This document shows positions 34,098-43,098 of a stretch of 64,000 nt of DNA, piece by piece. The position numbers and the translations under genes are program-made. Numbering within the stretch: position 1 is the stretch's first letter; the number at the start of each line of letters is the position of its first letter. Source of the DNA: G965267605 sp965267605 (GTDB taxonomy: Bacteria; Bacteroidota; Bacteroidia; Flavobacteriales_E; Vicingaceae); NCBI GenBank assembly GCA_965267605.1, contig OZ254088.1, positions 558,001 to 622,000 on the forward strand, written 5' to 3'. A model generated the notes under the pieces. That model was not told where the DNA came from and did no database searches. It saw only the letters and a list, made by a program, of their open reading frames with translations.

Positions 34098-35942
34098 ATG
34101 AAATATGTTGCGGTAATATTCGGATTGTGTTCGTTGGTGGCGTTCGGTCAGAAGAAGGAGGCCCAGTTTACTTATAACTACAGCGCAGATCTTACAAAGA
34201 TCAAAGATGACAAACTGGATGTTGTCCTGGAAGTTGGATCATGGTCGAAGAATGAGGCCGTATTCCGAATGCCCAAGATTATTCCTGGTACCTACGAGAT
34301 TTTGGACTTTGGCAGATATGTAAGCGATTTCAAGGCTTTGGATGCGAACGGAAAGGAGCTCAAGGTAACACGCAGTGATATCAATACTTGGAAGATCAGC
34401 GGTGCGAAAAGTCTCAAGAAGGTCACCTACAAAACTGCGGATGTATGGGATAGTGAGGTGGAAGGCCCACCAGTATTTGAACCAGCGGGCACAAGCTTTG
34501 AAAAAGATGAATTCCTGCTGAATACGCACACCTTGTTCGGTTACTTCGATGGGTATAAATCTGCACCGTACCTCATTGAAATTGATCATCCTGCTGACGT
34601 ATTTGGTAGTACAGGATTATCAACCATTCGTGCCGGCAAAACACAGGATATCATTAGAACAGGCAGTTACATGGAGCTGGTGGATTCCCCGATCATGTAT
34701 ACCAAACCTGATACAGTAAACATGAATATCGGTGGTTGCAATGTGCTGGTTACTGTTGTATCACCCAAGGGACTTGTTAAAGCGAAGGAGATAGGTGAGC
34801 AGGTAAGAGGTACGCTAGAGGCGCAAAAGAACTATTTGGGAGGAAAACTTCCGGTGAAGAAATATGCCTTCCTCATTTATCTTTTTTCTGGCAACAGTGG
34901 TAGCGGAGGATATGGAGCACTGGAGCATTCCTATTCATCGGTGTATTTCCTGCCGGAGATGCCAGGTAAGAGGTTAGGAGACATCATTGTTGAAACCGCA
35001 GCCCATGAGTTTTTCCACATCGTTACACCACTAAGCATTCATTCCCACGAGATTCACGATTTCAACTACATGACGGACGTGATGTCGAAGCACCTGTGGT
35101 TGTACGAAGGGGTAGTGGAGTACTTCGCGCACCATGTATTGGTTACCAACAAGCTCAATACAGTGGAAAAATACCTGGGTAAACTTGAGGGCCAGATCAA
35201 TGATGCGAACAGTTACAGATCGGATATATCGTTTACGGAAATGAGCAAAGGATGCACACGAGACTACGTAGATGAATACCTGAACGTATACCAGAAAGGT
35301 GCACTGATAGGTATGGCTCTGGATATAGAACTATTGCATGCTTCCAATGGCAAGTACAATTTACGTGCTCTTATTGCAGACCTGTCTAAACGATATGGAA
35401 AGGACAAGGCGTTTCATGACGACTCGTTGTTCAATGTGATTGAAAGGATGACCTATCCAAGCGTTGGTAAATTCTTGCGGACGTACGTGGATGGCACCAC
35501 GCCATTGCCATTGAAGGAAGCGTTTGACAGGGTAGGAGTGGAATATGAAATGAAGGATGGTAAACCCAAGTTTGGATTGGGTGGTGTTGGCCTAGCAGCT
35601 GACGGAGAAACAGGCTTGCTCATGATCACCGATCTGAGTCATCTTAACGCATTCGGTAAGTCGATGGGTTATAAGCGCGGAGATGTGTTTCTGAAGGTTA
35701 ACAAACAACATATTCGTGCGGAGAACTTCATGGAGGTGATTACAGATATCCAGACCAAGACAAAAGAAGGGCAGAAGATGACCTTTGAAATGGGCAGATT
35801 GAAAGATGGCGAATTCGAAATCATCAAGTTAAAGGGCAAGGCTTTGTCAGTTCCTGGAGATCCGACAGCCAGTCTTAAATTGAAAGAGGAGCCTACCAAA
35901 GAGGCATTGGAGCTTCGTGAAAAGTGGTTGAGTGTCAACTGA
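34098..35942 (+). CDS. M61 family metallopeptidase with PDZ domain
   Basis: A secreted zinc peptidase of the glycyl aminopeptidase-like M61 family, 614 residues. MKYVAVIFGLCSLVAFGQ is the signal peptide, so the ATG at 34098 is preferred to a GTG six bases upstream. The N-terminal beta domain carries KIIPGTYEILDFGRYVSDF; the metal motif HEFFH is near residue 305, followed by SKHLWLYEGVVEYFAHH with the third Glu ligand. A PDZ-like domain occupies the last ~120 residues (GLLMITDLSHLNAFGKSMG, GYKRGDVFLKVN). The next gene overlaps its 3' end by 11 bases. Confidence 0.9.
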   Translation: MKYVAVIFGLCSLVAFGQKKEAQFTYNYSADLTKIKDDKLDVVLEVGSWSKNEAVFRMPKIIPGTYEILDFGRYVSDFKALDANGKELKVTRSDINTWKISGAKSLKKVTYKTADVWDSEVEGPPVFEPAGTSFEKDEFLLNTHTLFGYFDGYKSAPYLIEIDHPADVFGSTGLSTIRAGKTQDIIRTGSYMELVDSPIMYTKPDTVNMNIGGCNVLVTVVSPKGLVKAKEIGEQVRGTLEAQKNYLGGKLPVKKYAFLIYLFSGNSGSGGYGALEHSYSSVYFLPEMPGKRLGDIIVETAAHEFFHIVTPLSIHSHEIHDFNYMTDVMSKHLWLYEGVVEYFAHHVLVTNKLNTVEKYLGKLEGQINDANSYRSDISFTEMSKGCTRDYVDEYLNVYQKGALIGMALDIELLHASNGKYNLRALIADLSKRYGKDKAFHDDSLFNVIERMTYPSVGKFLRTYVDGTTPLPLKEAFDRVGVEYEMKDGKPKFGLGGVGLAADGETGLLMITDLSHLNAFGKSMGYKRGDVFLKVNKQHIRAENFMEVITDIQTKTKEGQKMTFEMGRLKDGEFEIIKLKGKALSVPGDPTASLKLKEEPTKEALELREKWLSVN

Positions 35943-37002
35943 ATTCCGAAATAAGAAAATACTGTACTGGATCAGCCAGGTGGCTGGTTGGTGTACCTAT
36001 GCCACGCTTATTGGTCTCTTGATTCAGATCAGTGGAAGGCAGGTAGATTCTCAAACCTTCATTCTTAACCTTTCGGTTATTGCAGGTATAGGGATTGCGA
36101 TGTCACACCTTTACAGGTTCTGGGTGTTGAAATTTGATTGGCTGAAATTGACCATTGGACCGATCATCCCGCGTGTACTTATTGCATCAATTGTATTTGG
36201 GATTCTGAGCCACTTCGTTCAGCTCATCGTTTCCGAAAGTCTTATTGGAGATCTTCCACTTTCTCATCTTACAATCATCTCATCCGCTTCTGATCTTTTC
36301 CAGAAAGTGATCAATTGGACCGTATTGTTCATTGTATGGTCGCTGTTTTACTTTCTGGTGCATTTCATTCAGAACTATAGGCTGGAGGAAATCAAGAACC
36401 TGAAATGGGAGGCCGCACGAAACGAGATTGAATTGAATAAGCTGAAATCCCAGTTGAATCCACACTTCATTTTCAACTCAATGAACAGCATTAGAGCACT
36501 GATCTCTGAGAATCCTGAGAAGGCCAAGGATTCTGTTACCAGATTGTCTAACATACTCCGCAACTCCCTACAGCAGGGAAAGAAGAAAGTGATTCCCTTT
36601 GAAGAAGAAATGAGGTTGGTGGATGACTACATTGAACTTGAACAGACCCGGTACGAAGAAAGGCTAAGGTATTCTGTAGAGGTGGCACCTGAGTCTTCTC
36701 AATGTCTTGTGCCCCCTATGATGATCCAGACCTTGATTGAGAACGCTATCAAACATGGTGTGTCCAAGCTGCCATCTGGAGGCGCTATTAGATTGAAGAC
36801 TTCAGTGGTGGGCAATACCCATGTGATTGTTATTGAAAATGATGGATCACTGGTTAATGGAGCATCCGAAACGGGGTTTGGATTGGAGAATACAAGACAA
36901 AGAATTGCACTGCTATACAATGATAAGGCAACCTTCAATATCGCACAGGAAGGTGATTTGGTTAGAGCAACCTTAGAACTACCTAAACAGATAGAAGTAT
37001 GA
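35932..37002 (+). CDS. LytS-type sensor histidine kinase
   Basis: A 356-residue kinase with four membrane helices (about 12-32, 42-65, 78-100, 128-146) and no large external domain. The His_kinase region has the phospho-acceptor His178 in LKSQLNPHFIFNSMNSIRAL, and the ATP-binding HATPase part has PPMMIQTLIENAIKHGV and GFGLENTRQRI. It phosphorylates the LytTR regulator encoded next, whose start overlaps its stop as ATGA. The start is a GTG inside the last 11 bases of the M61 gene. Confidence 0.93.
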   Translation: MSTEFRNKKILYWISQVAGWCTYATLIGLLIQISGRQVDSQTFILNLSVIAGIGIAMSHLYRFWVLKFDWLKLTIGPIIPRVLIASIVFGILSHFVQLIVSESLIGDLPLSHLTIISSASDLFQKVINWTVLFIVWSLFYFLVHFIQNYRLEEIKNLKWEAARNEIELNKLKSQLNPHFIFNSMNSIRALISENPEKAKDSVTRLSNILRNSLQQGKKKVIPFEEEMRLVDDYIELEQTRYEERLRYSVEVAPESSQCLVPPMMIQTLIENAIKHGVSKLPSGGAIRLKTSVVGNTHVIVIENDGSLVNGASETGFGLENTRQRIALLYNDKATFNIAQEGDLVRATLELPKQIEV

Positions 37003-37718
37003 AACTTAGAACTTTTGTTATTGATGATGAACGCCTGGCCAGGCAAGAACTTATGGATTTGCTCACCGCACATCCTGAAATTGATGTGATAGGAGATTAT
37101 GGAGATCCCTTGGTAGCCATTAAGGCAATTGAGGAGCAGAAACCAGACCTGTTGTTTCTTGATATCCAAATGCCAGGAATGGACGGATTTGGCTTGTTGC
37201 AGGAATTATCATCTGTTCCGGATGTGGTTTTTGTAACTGCATTTGATGAATATGCTATCCAGGCGTTTGATGTAAGCGCATTGGATTATTTGCTCAAACC
37301 TGTCCAAAAGGACCGTTTACAGGAAGCGGTGAAGAAGGTGGCCGCCAATCCACAGATTAAATCAGAGGATAGGAAGGAGATACTCGGCTCTGAGGATCAG
37401 GTGTTCGTTAAAGATGGAGACCGTTGTTGGTTTGTAAAGCTGGGTGAAGTTCAGATGTTCGAATCAGAAGGTAATTACGTAAGGGTATACTTTGATGGCA
37501 ACAAGCCCCTGATTCTAAAATCTCTGAACAATCTTAGCGACAGACTGGATAGCCGTGTTTTCTTTAGGGCTAACCGAAAGTTTATCATCAACCTGAATTG
37601 GATCGAGAAAATGGAGACCTGGTTCAATGGAGGCCTTCTGGTAGAGCTTAAAGGAGGGGAACGGATAGAGATATCCAGGCGTCAGGCAGCCAAATTCAAA
37701 GAAATGATGAGTCTCTGA
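36999..37718 (+). CDS. LytTR-family response regulator
   Basis: A 239-residue transcription factor. The receiver domain (residues 1-120) has the acidic pair at the N-terminus (VIDDERLAR) and phospho-acceptor Asp55 in LFLDIQMPGMDGF. The LytTR DNA-binding domain (about 135-235) includes MFESEGNYVRVYF and FFRANRKFIINLNWIEKM. It forms a cognate pair with the LytS-type kinase (ATGA overlap). Its targets are unknown, but the upstream M61 peptidase may be in the same transcript. Confidence 0.95.
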   Translation: MKLRTFVIDDERLARQELMDLLTAHPEIDVIGDYGDPLVAIKAIEEQKPDLLFLDIQMPGMDGFGLLQELSSVPDVVFVTAFDEYAIQAFDVSALDYLLKPVQKDRLQEAVKKVAANPQIKSEDRKEILGSEDQVFVKDGDRCWFVKLGEVQMFESEGNYVRVYFDGNKPLILKSLNNLSDRLDSRVFFRANRKFIINLNWIEKMETWFNGGLLVELKGGERIEISRRQAAKFKEMMSL

Positions 37719-37817
37719 GCATCAATTAACTACGGTCAGTGCAAACTGGTCGGGAAAAGTTGCGCGGTCGTCTAAAAAACGCCATAGGCAAGGGTATTTT
37801 GTTTGATCTTTAATCCT

Positions 37818-38216
37818 ATGAGCGCGAACCCCATACATATTTTACCATCAGTACAGTCGCCTGAAGTGCTGTTTGTTCCAGAAGAAGGAAGACTGTTGAT
37901 CATGGGAAGATCTGTGATGTTGGATGTAGACGAATTCTATCAACCCGTTATTGATGCGTTTAGCGCATTCAAGAGCGAACGTCCTGCCGCTGTTACACTA
38001 CTGTTGGATTTAGAGTATTTCAGTTACACTTCACTCAAGAAGATCATGTACTTCCTTTATGACATGAAGGAAATGAAGGACGAGGGATCGAAAGTGGAAG
38101 TGATCTGGCGCAGAAACAAGGGCGATGCTGATATAGCCGAGATGGTTGAGGAAATGTCTAACCTGCTTAAGCTGTCCTTTACTGCGGAGTATAAGGATGC
38201 GGTACTGACTGCTTAA
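37818..38216 (+). CDS. SiaC-family (DUF1987) regulatory phosphoprotein
   Basis: A 132-residue protein (ATG at 37818; a start five codons upstream adds a non-conserved leader). It has the DUF1987 layout: SPEVLFVPEEGRLLIMGRSV, then TLLLDLEYFSYTSLKKIMYFLYDM with the threonine that corresponds to the phosphorylated site in Pseudomonas SiaC, and KVEVIWRRNKGDADIAEM. In Pseudomonas SiaC switches the diguanylate cyclase SiaD and is (de)phosphorylated by SiaB/SiaA. No siaB or siaD lies beside it here; a SpoIIE-type phosphatase is 20 kb away. The 3' end overlaps the DUF1853 gene by 38 bases. Confidence 0.8.
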   Translation: MSANPIHILPSVQSPEVLFVPEEGRLLIMGRSVMLDVDEFYQPVIDAFSAFKSERPAAVTLLLDLEYFSYTSLKKIMYFLYDMKEMKDEGSKVEVIWRRNKGDADIAEMVEEMSNLLKLSFTAEYKDAVLTA

Positions 38217-38994
38217 GCACATCCTTCACTACAAAAACTTTGTGAATCACAGAACGTTGTGTTACTACGTTCACCATGGTGGCTTGAGTGCTTTCCAGAC
38301 AAAGCTTTCTTACCTCATTGAAGTCGATCGTATGCTCGCAGATGTCTAGCATCCAGTCATGCTTGTGCAAGGGTTGAAATGAATGTCCCATATCTTCCAT
38401 CGCAGCGATCTCAGATTCGAACATCCAGACTCCTGTATGTACCTGTGGATTGACAAAGGGGGGAAGTTGGGTTGAAGTATTTCTTAAGTGTCTGAAGAGT
38501 ATTCCATTCATAAGGCAGCACGAAGTAGGCGCACTATGCAGTTCTAACATGCTATAGTGCTTATTCAACGATCTGGATTGTCGTTCGGCCATATGCTTAA
38601 ACTTGATATCAAGCTCATCTTTGCCATTGGGGCCAATAAATACACCAGGAGCCCACTCTATATAGAATTTAATGCTGGTTTCAAGATGAATGGGTGCAGG
38701 AGTCGCGTTGAGTACAAAATCTATCTCTCCCAGGGTTTTACCTTCCAGGATTAATTGCTTGCCATGGTGTAGAATTTGCCCTTGTAGCAGATCTTCCATG
38801 AGCAGTTCATACAGTTTTCCGAGACGAATCTCAGGTGCACCTTTAATGTTACGGGTTGCGTGCAGACCGATACCCGGAAGATCAGTGGCTTTGATAAATA
38901 AGGTACCGTGGTGTGCACCAATTATCAGTGGAGGAGAATTTAATATCCACTCCTGACGTTGTTCATCTGTCCCTATTCGCGGAATCAATGGCAT
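38179..38994 (-). CDS. DUF1853 family protein
   Basis: A 271-residue cytosolic protein. IRLGKLYELLMEDLL, KTLGEIDFVLNATPAPIHLE and VKFYIEW-like SIKFYIEWAPGVFIGPNGKD with DELDIKFKHMAERQ match the DUF1853 arrangement I know, in which a GEIDF motif and a conserved Glu resemble a restriction-endonuclease-like fold. No function is established. Its 3' end overlaps siaC by 38 bases, and its start lies 40 bases from the OmpH-like gene on the other strand. Confidence 0.75.
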   Translation of the reverse strand: MPLIPRIGTDEQRQEWILNSPPLIIGAHHGTLFIKATDLPGIGLHATRNIKGAPEIRLGKLYELLMEDLLQGQILHHGKQLILEGKTLGEIDFVLNATPAPIHLETSIKFYIEWAPGVFIGPNGKDELDIKFKHMAERQSRSLNKHYSMLELHSAPTSCCLMNGILFRHLRNTSTQLPPFVNPQVHTGVWMFESEIAAMEDMGHSFQPLHKHDWMLDICEHTIDFNEVRKLCLESTQATMVNVVTQRSVIHKVFVVKDVLKQSVPHPYTPQ

Positions 38995-39015
38995 TGGGCT
39001 ATGAATTTAAATGTA

Positions 39016-39023
39016 TAAACTTG
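39016..39023 (+). promoter_or_regulatory. -7 element TAAACTTG for the OmpH/Skp-like gene
   Basis: TAAACTTG matches TAnnTTTG at seven of eight positions and lies 12 bases upstream of the ATG at 39035. Its position supports 39035 rather than an in-frame start at 39011. Confidence 0.35.
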
Positions 39024-39034
39024 TGCGCAATCTT

Positions 39035-39664
39035 ATGAGCATGAAACAGGCTATCCCATACGTTATAATGGCCGGACTGGCAGTAGGTTTGGTAATTCTA
39101 TTTATGAACAACGGTGAGGCTTCCGACAAGATCGAAGAACTTAACGCGAAGATTCTGGAAATGGAAAACGATGAACCACCCATCCAGGTGAGTGGCGATT
39201 CGAGGGTATACTATGTATATCTGGATTCTGTTAACGCAGAATACAAGTTAACCCAGGAGATGCTGAAGAAGCTGGAGGCCAAGAACAATATGTATCAGCG
39301 TGAGCTGGAGAACAAGGTTCGTAAGTTACAGGAAGAAGCCATGCAGGCGGAGAAGGATGCGCAGTACCAGAATGACCTTTGGAAGGCGCAAAAGATGGGA
39401 GAGCTTCAGAAGAAGCAGGAGGATCTTGCCCGCAGGGAGCAAGAGATGTTGAGAAATTTTGAGATCGAAAAAGAACGCCTAAACAGTGAAATGTATGCTG
39501 AAGTAGATAAGTTCCTGGAGGAGTACAGAAAGGAAATGAATCTTGACTTCATTATTGCGAGGAGCGCACTTCTTTACGCGAACGATAGCTTGAATCTAAC
39601 GAGGCAGATCATTAATGGTCTGAACAAACGTTACGAAGAGAAGCAAGCAACTAAAGCAGAGTAA
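39035..39664 (+). CDS. OmpH/Skp-like coiled-coil periplasmic protein
   Basis: A 209-residue protein. An N-terminal hydrophobic helix (MKQAIPYVIMAGLAVGLVILF) anchors or exports it. Residues ~65-165 are a long charged coiled coil (KLQEEAMQAEKDAQYQNDLW), and the C-terminal IIARSALLYANDSLNLTRQIINGLNKRY matches the Skp/OmpH end pattern. Skp-type proteins chaperone outer-membrane proteins in the periplasm, which fits the many barrels here. The stop codon abuts the GTG of the DUF4924 gene. Confidence 0.8.
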   Translation: MSMKQAIPYVIMAGLAVGLVILFMNNGEASDKIEELNAKILEMENDEPPIQVSGDSRVYYVYLDSVNAEYKLTQEMLKKLEAKNNMYQRELENKVRKLQEEAMQAEKDAQYQNDLWKAQKMGELQKKQEDLARREQEMLRNFEIEKERLNSEMYAEVDKFLEEYRKEMNLDFIIARSALLYANDSLNLTRQIINGLNKRYEEKQATKAE

Positions 39665-40213
39665 GTGTTAATCGCACGTCACTACAAGCAAAACAACATT
39701 GCTGAGTACCTGCTGTATATGTGGCAGGTGGAAGATATCATTCGAAGTCACAACTTTGATTTACAGGCCATTGATGGCTTCATTGTGCAGAAGCATGATC
39801 TAGATGAAGACACCAAAGGGGAAATGAAGATGTGGTATCAAAACCTGATCGATCAAATGATGCAACAGGGAATTTCAGAAAAGGGCCATCTAAAGGAGCT
39901 GAATGCCTTGGTAGATGAATTACAGAACCTGCATGGTTTGATGCTCTCCAAGGTGCAGGATCAGAAGTATCTGGAAGTCTATACACATGCCAAACCGAAC
40001 ATTGATTCACTTAAGAAACGTTCAGAGGCGGATGTTCAGTCTGAGATTGCTTTGTGCTTCAATGGATTGTATGGTCAATTAATGTTGAAGCTCTCCAACC
40101 AACATATCAGTGCGGAAACCAGCGCTGCCATGGAGACAATCTCGAAGTTGGTAGCATACCTGGCTGCGTATTACAAGAAGTGGAAAGCGAATGAGATCCC
40201 TGAATTGGGTTAG
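39665..40213 (+). CDS. DUF4924 family protein
   Basis: A 182-residue cytosolic protein. The N-terminal IAEYLLYMWQVEDIIRSH is the DUF4924 hallmark, and FNGLYGQLMLKLSNQHIS in the second half is consistent. The start is a GTG directly after the stop of the OmpH-like gene (39662-39664), so expression is coupled. The family is restricted to Bacteroidota and has no known function. The stop interlocks with that of the gene opposite (TTAG). Confidence 0.78.
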   Translation: MLIARHYKQNNIAEYLLYMWQVEDIIRSHNFDLQAIDGFIVQKHDLDEDTKGEMKMWYQNLIDQMMQQGISEKGHLKELNALVDELQNLHGLMLSKVQDQKYLEVYTHAKPNIDSLKKRSEADVQSEIALCFNGLYGQLMLKLSNQHISAETSAAMETISKLVAYLAAYYKKWKANEIPELG

Positions 40214-40803
40214 TCTTCATTATACTTCACAATGACGTCTCGAAGGTTTTCGAAAGTGTATTTGCCTTCTAGTATGCCCTTCTTCACCTGCGGATTGTCC
40301 CCAAGAAATGCCGACATTTTTTTCCTGAACTTCCTTTTTCCGGAGCGAATGATTACAGCTTCTTCCGGCCCTTTCTTCGTTATATAGTATGATACGGTGC
40401 TCGCTATTCCATGAACCGAGTAGTGCTTATAAACGGTTACCTTTCCGGTGGCAACAACTTGCACGAAGTCATTTCTGACGGGCCACAATACCCAGCCGTT
40501 AGCGCCTTCCGCTTTAAATCGCTTCAATACAATGAAGGAATCGATACCCAAGGTATCCCAGTCAACAGTAAATCCGGCTAGCTTTTTCGCTTTGATCCTT
40601 CTCTTTTTAGCTTCTTTCGTCTTTCGAAATTTTATGCGCTTCTTATAGCTGTAATCATAGTAAACGAATCCAGAAACAGCGGCTCCATTCTTTTCATAAT
40701 AGCGGCCCTCACGAAATTTCTTGAAGGATTGCCCCGATGCGAATTGAGTGCACAGTAGCATCAAGATTGCAATAACGGCAGCGGCCAGGTTACAAATACG
40801 CAC
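40210..40803 (-). CDS. Secreted basic protein, unknown function
   Basis: A 197-residue protein with signal peptide MRICNLAAAVIAILMLLCTQFASGQ. The mature part is very basic (FREGRYYEKNGAAV, KRIKFRKTKEAKKRR), with VFVQVVATGKVTVYK-like strands, and resembles the small secreted or outer-membrane-associated proteins of Bacteroidota without a named family. It is 22 bases downstream of the M42 peptidase gene on the same strand. Its stop interlocks with DUF4924. Confidence 0.65.
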   Translation of the reverse strand: MRICNLAAAVIAILMLLCTQFASGQSFKKFREGRYYEKNGAAVSGFVYYDYSYKKRIKFRKTKEAKKRRIKAKKLAGFTVDWDTLGIDSFIVLKRFKAEGANGWVLWPVRNDFVQVVATGKVTVYKHYSVHGIASTVSYYITKKGPEEAVIIRSGKRKFRKKMSAFLGDNPQVKKGILEGKYTFENLRDVIVKYNED

Positions 40804-40825
40804 AGCTCAACGGAATAGTTCTGCT

Positions 40826-41914
40826 TTACTTCAGATACCTGAAGTCCTGATTGTTCTTAATGCTAAGAACCGCTTCGTAAATCAACTGAATGAGATTCTC
40901 AACGTCATCTTTATGGACCATCTCAACAGTGGTGTGCATGTATCGCAATGGCAATGAGATCAACGCTGAAGCAACACCTCCAGTTGCATATGCGAATGCA
41001 TCCGTATCTGTTCCAGTTACACGACTGGCAGCCATTCGCTGGAAAGGAATCTTCTTTTTCTCGGCTGTATCAATAATCTGATTAAGCAGGTTATTCTGAA
41101 CAGCAGGCCCGTAAGTTAAGACTGGTCCATTACCACATTTGAAGTCGCCTTGCTCTTTCTTGTTGATCATGGGGGTAGTGGTGTCATGACAAACATCTGT
41201 AACGATGGCCACATCCGGTTGGATGGTTTCCACGATCATCTGGGCACCTCTAAGGCCAACCTCTTCCTGAACCGCATTGGTAATATACAGCCCGAATGGG
41301 AGCTTCTTCTTGTTCTGCTTAAGCAAACGTGCAACTTCTGCAATCACGAATCCACCTATTCTGTTGTCCAAAGCACGCCCACCATAGTAACGCTTATTCA
41401 GCTCAAAGAATTCATCTTCGTAGGTAATTACGCACCCTACGTGCACACCTAGTTTCTCCACTTCTGCCTTGCTCGTGCAACCACAGTCAAGGAAGATGTT
41501 GTTAAGCTTAGGTGTCTCCTCTTTGGCTTTTCTTGTATGGATAGCAGGCCATCCGAATACGGCTTTTACAATCCCTTTCTTCGTATGGATATTTACCCGC
41601 TTCGAAGGAGCGATCTGATGATCAGATCCACCGTTTCTTCTTACATAGATCAATCCATCCTCTGTGATGTAATGTACAAACCAACTGATCTCATCGGCAT
41701 GCGCCTCGATCACCACTTTGTATTTCGCTTTGGGGTTGATAACACCCACCACTGTTCCGTAAGTATCAACAATGTGCGCATCGATATACGGTTTCACATA
41801 ATCAAGCCACAGCTTTTGTCCTTCAGATTCAAAGCCTGTTGGACTCGCGTTGTTTAAATATGCTTCAAGGAATTTGTTCGACTTGGCAGTCAGGATTGAT
41901 TTTTTCTTAGCCAT
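40826..41914 (-). CDS. M42 family metallopeptidase (glutamyl/deblocking aminopeptidase-like)
   Basis: A cytosolic zinc/cobalt aminopeptidase of 362 residues. The start is the ATG at 41914 (MAKKKSILTAKSNKFLEAYL), not the upstream in-frame codon at 41977. Signatures are SPTGFESEG, VVIEAHADEISWFVHYI (metal His/Asp), GRALDNRIGGFV (Asp ligand), AVQEEVGLRGAQM (catalytic Glu pair), TDVCHDTTTP and DTDAFAYATGG. It releases N-terminal residues of peptides, sometimes only acylated ones. It precedes a small secreted protein gene by 22 bases. Confidence 0.94.
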   Translation of the reverse strand: MAKKKSILTAKSNKFLEAYLNNASPTGFESEGQKLWLDYVKPYIDAHIVDTYGTVVGVINPKAKYKVVIEAHADEISWFVHYITEDGLIYVRRNGGSDHQIAPSKRVNIHTKKGIVKAVFGWPAIHTRKAKEETPKLNNIFLDCGCTSKAEVEKLGVHVGCVITYEDEFFELNKRYYGGRALDNRIGGFVIAEVARLLKQNKKKLPFGLYITNAVQEEVGLRGAQMIVETIQPDVAIVTDVCHDTTTPMINKKEQGDFKCGNGPVLTYGPAVQNNLLNQIIDTAEKKKIPFQRMAASRVTGTDTDAFAYATGGVASALISLPLRYMHTTVEMVHKDDVENLIQLIYEAVLSIKNNQDFRYLK

Positions 41915-41992
41915 AACGTAGGAAAATTGGATGCCTAAGATAGAAAAATGTTGGCACGGTTTTGTATGGAAAAGCACTGTTAACAGGTCGTT

Positions 41993-42017
41993 GATACGAT
42001 ATACTAACTTTCGTATC
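41993..42017 (+). promoter_or_regulatory. Inverted repeat over a possible -7 element
   Basis: GATACGA (41993-41999) and TCGTATC (42011-42017) form a 7-base inverted repeat with an 11-base spacer. A TAnnTTTG-like octamer TAACTTTC (42005-42012) falls in it, 26 bases upstream of the TPR gene start. This could be an operator, but no regulator is known and short inverted repeats occur by chance. Confidence 0.3.
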
Positions 42018-42038
42018 TTGGTCAGATACTAAACCATT

Positions 42039-43097
42039 ATGAAGAGACTACTATTAACCGTATTTGGGGTCTTTTTGCTCATTGGATCACTATCAGCACA
42101 GGATGTTGTGGTAGGTGGAGATTCGGCAGAGATCAAGAAGGTTCAGGCACGGGAACTGTATAACCAGGGAATTACCCAGTTTGAAGCCAAGAACTACGCG
42201 GCAGCACTGGGTTCGTTTGAGCAAGCCATTGCGCTTTTCCCGGAATTCGATCAGGCATATTTCAATCGCGGTGCATGCTATATGGAGCTTGGAAAGGCGA
42301 AAGAAGCTGTGAACGATTATTCGAAAACCATCGAGATCAAAGCAGATTTTCCGAAAGCCCATTATTCAAGAGCGATGGCCTATCAGGCCATGAATGAGGT
42401 AGAAAAGGCTATTCTCGATTATACCCAGGCGGTTACCTTGAACGAGGATGACTACAAGTCCATGTATAACCGTGGCGTCCTCAAATTTCAGAAAGGGGAT
42501 TACAAAGGAGCTCTGAAGGATTTTGATGAGGTTATTCTTGTTAAGCCCGATCACGGTTACGCTTTTAACGATCGTGGCAGCTGCAGGCTTCAAATGGAAG
42601 ATTATGCCGGTGCGGTGAAAGATTACAAGCGTGCTACGCTGCTTACCAAGTCAGAATTTGCCTATAACAATTTAGGTACAGCCTTGAGGAATCAGGGTAA
42701 ACCTAAAGAAGCCATTGCTGAATACAGCAAGGCTATCGCTGCTAAAAAGGACTATGTGCTTGCCTACAACAACAGGGGGTATGCGAAGTTTGATGCGGGC
42801 CAGTTTGACGGTGCGATCAAGGATTTTGACATGGCGATCAGGCTGGACGGTAAGTATTACAGGGCTTACGCTAATCGTGCAGCAGCGAAGGTGAAAAAGA
42901 AAGATTATGATGGAGCAATTCAGGATTGTAACAAAGCATTGATGATCAAGAAGGATTTTGCGAATGCTTATTTGATCCGTGGAGTGGCGCATGAGATGAG
43001 TCGAAAGCAAAAGGAAGCGTGTGAAGATTGGCAGAAGGCTGCCGATCTGGGATTGAAGAATGGAACCAAGTTTATCGAAACAAGCTGCGGCAACTAA
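42039..43097 (+). CDS. Secreted TPR protein
   Basis: A 352-residue protein with signal peptide MKRLLLTVFGVFLLIGSLSAQ. From about residue 35 it consists of eight to nine tetratricopeptide repeats (ARELYNQGITQFEAKNYAAA, DQAYFNRGACYMELGKAKEA, ADFPKAHYSRAMAYQAMNEV). It is a protein-binding solenoid in the periplasm. The next gene begins 1 base after its stop and encodes an OmpA scaffold, so this TPR protein is likely its operon partner. Confidence 0.9.
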   Translation: MKRLLLTVFGVFLLIGSLSAQDVVVGGDSAEIKKVQARELYNQGITQFEAKNYAAALGSFEQAIALFPEFDQAYFNRGACYMELGKAKEAVNDYSKTIEIKADFPKAHYSRAMAYQAMNEVEKAILDYTQAVTLNEDDYKSMYNRGVLKFQKGDYKGALKDFDEVILVKPDHGYAFNDRGSCRLQMEDYAGAVKDYKRATLLTKSEFAYNNLGTALRNQGKPKEAIAEYSKAIAAKKDYVLAYNNRGYAKFDAGQFDGAIKDFDMAIRLDGKYYRAYANRAAAKVKKKDYDGAIQDCNKALMIKKDFANAYLIRGVAHEMSRKQKEACEDWQKAADLGLKNGTKFIETSCGN

Positions 43098-43098
43098 A

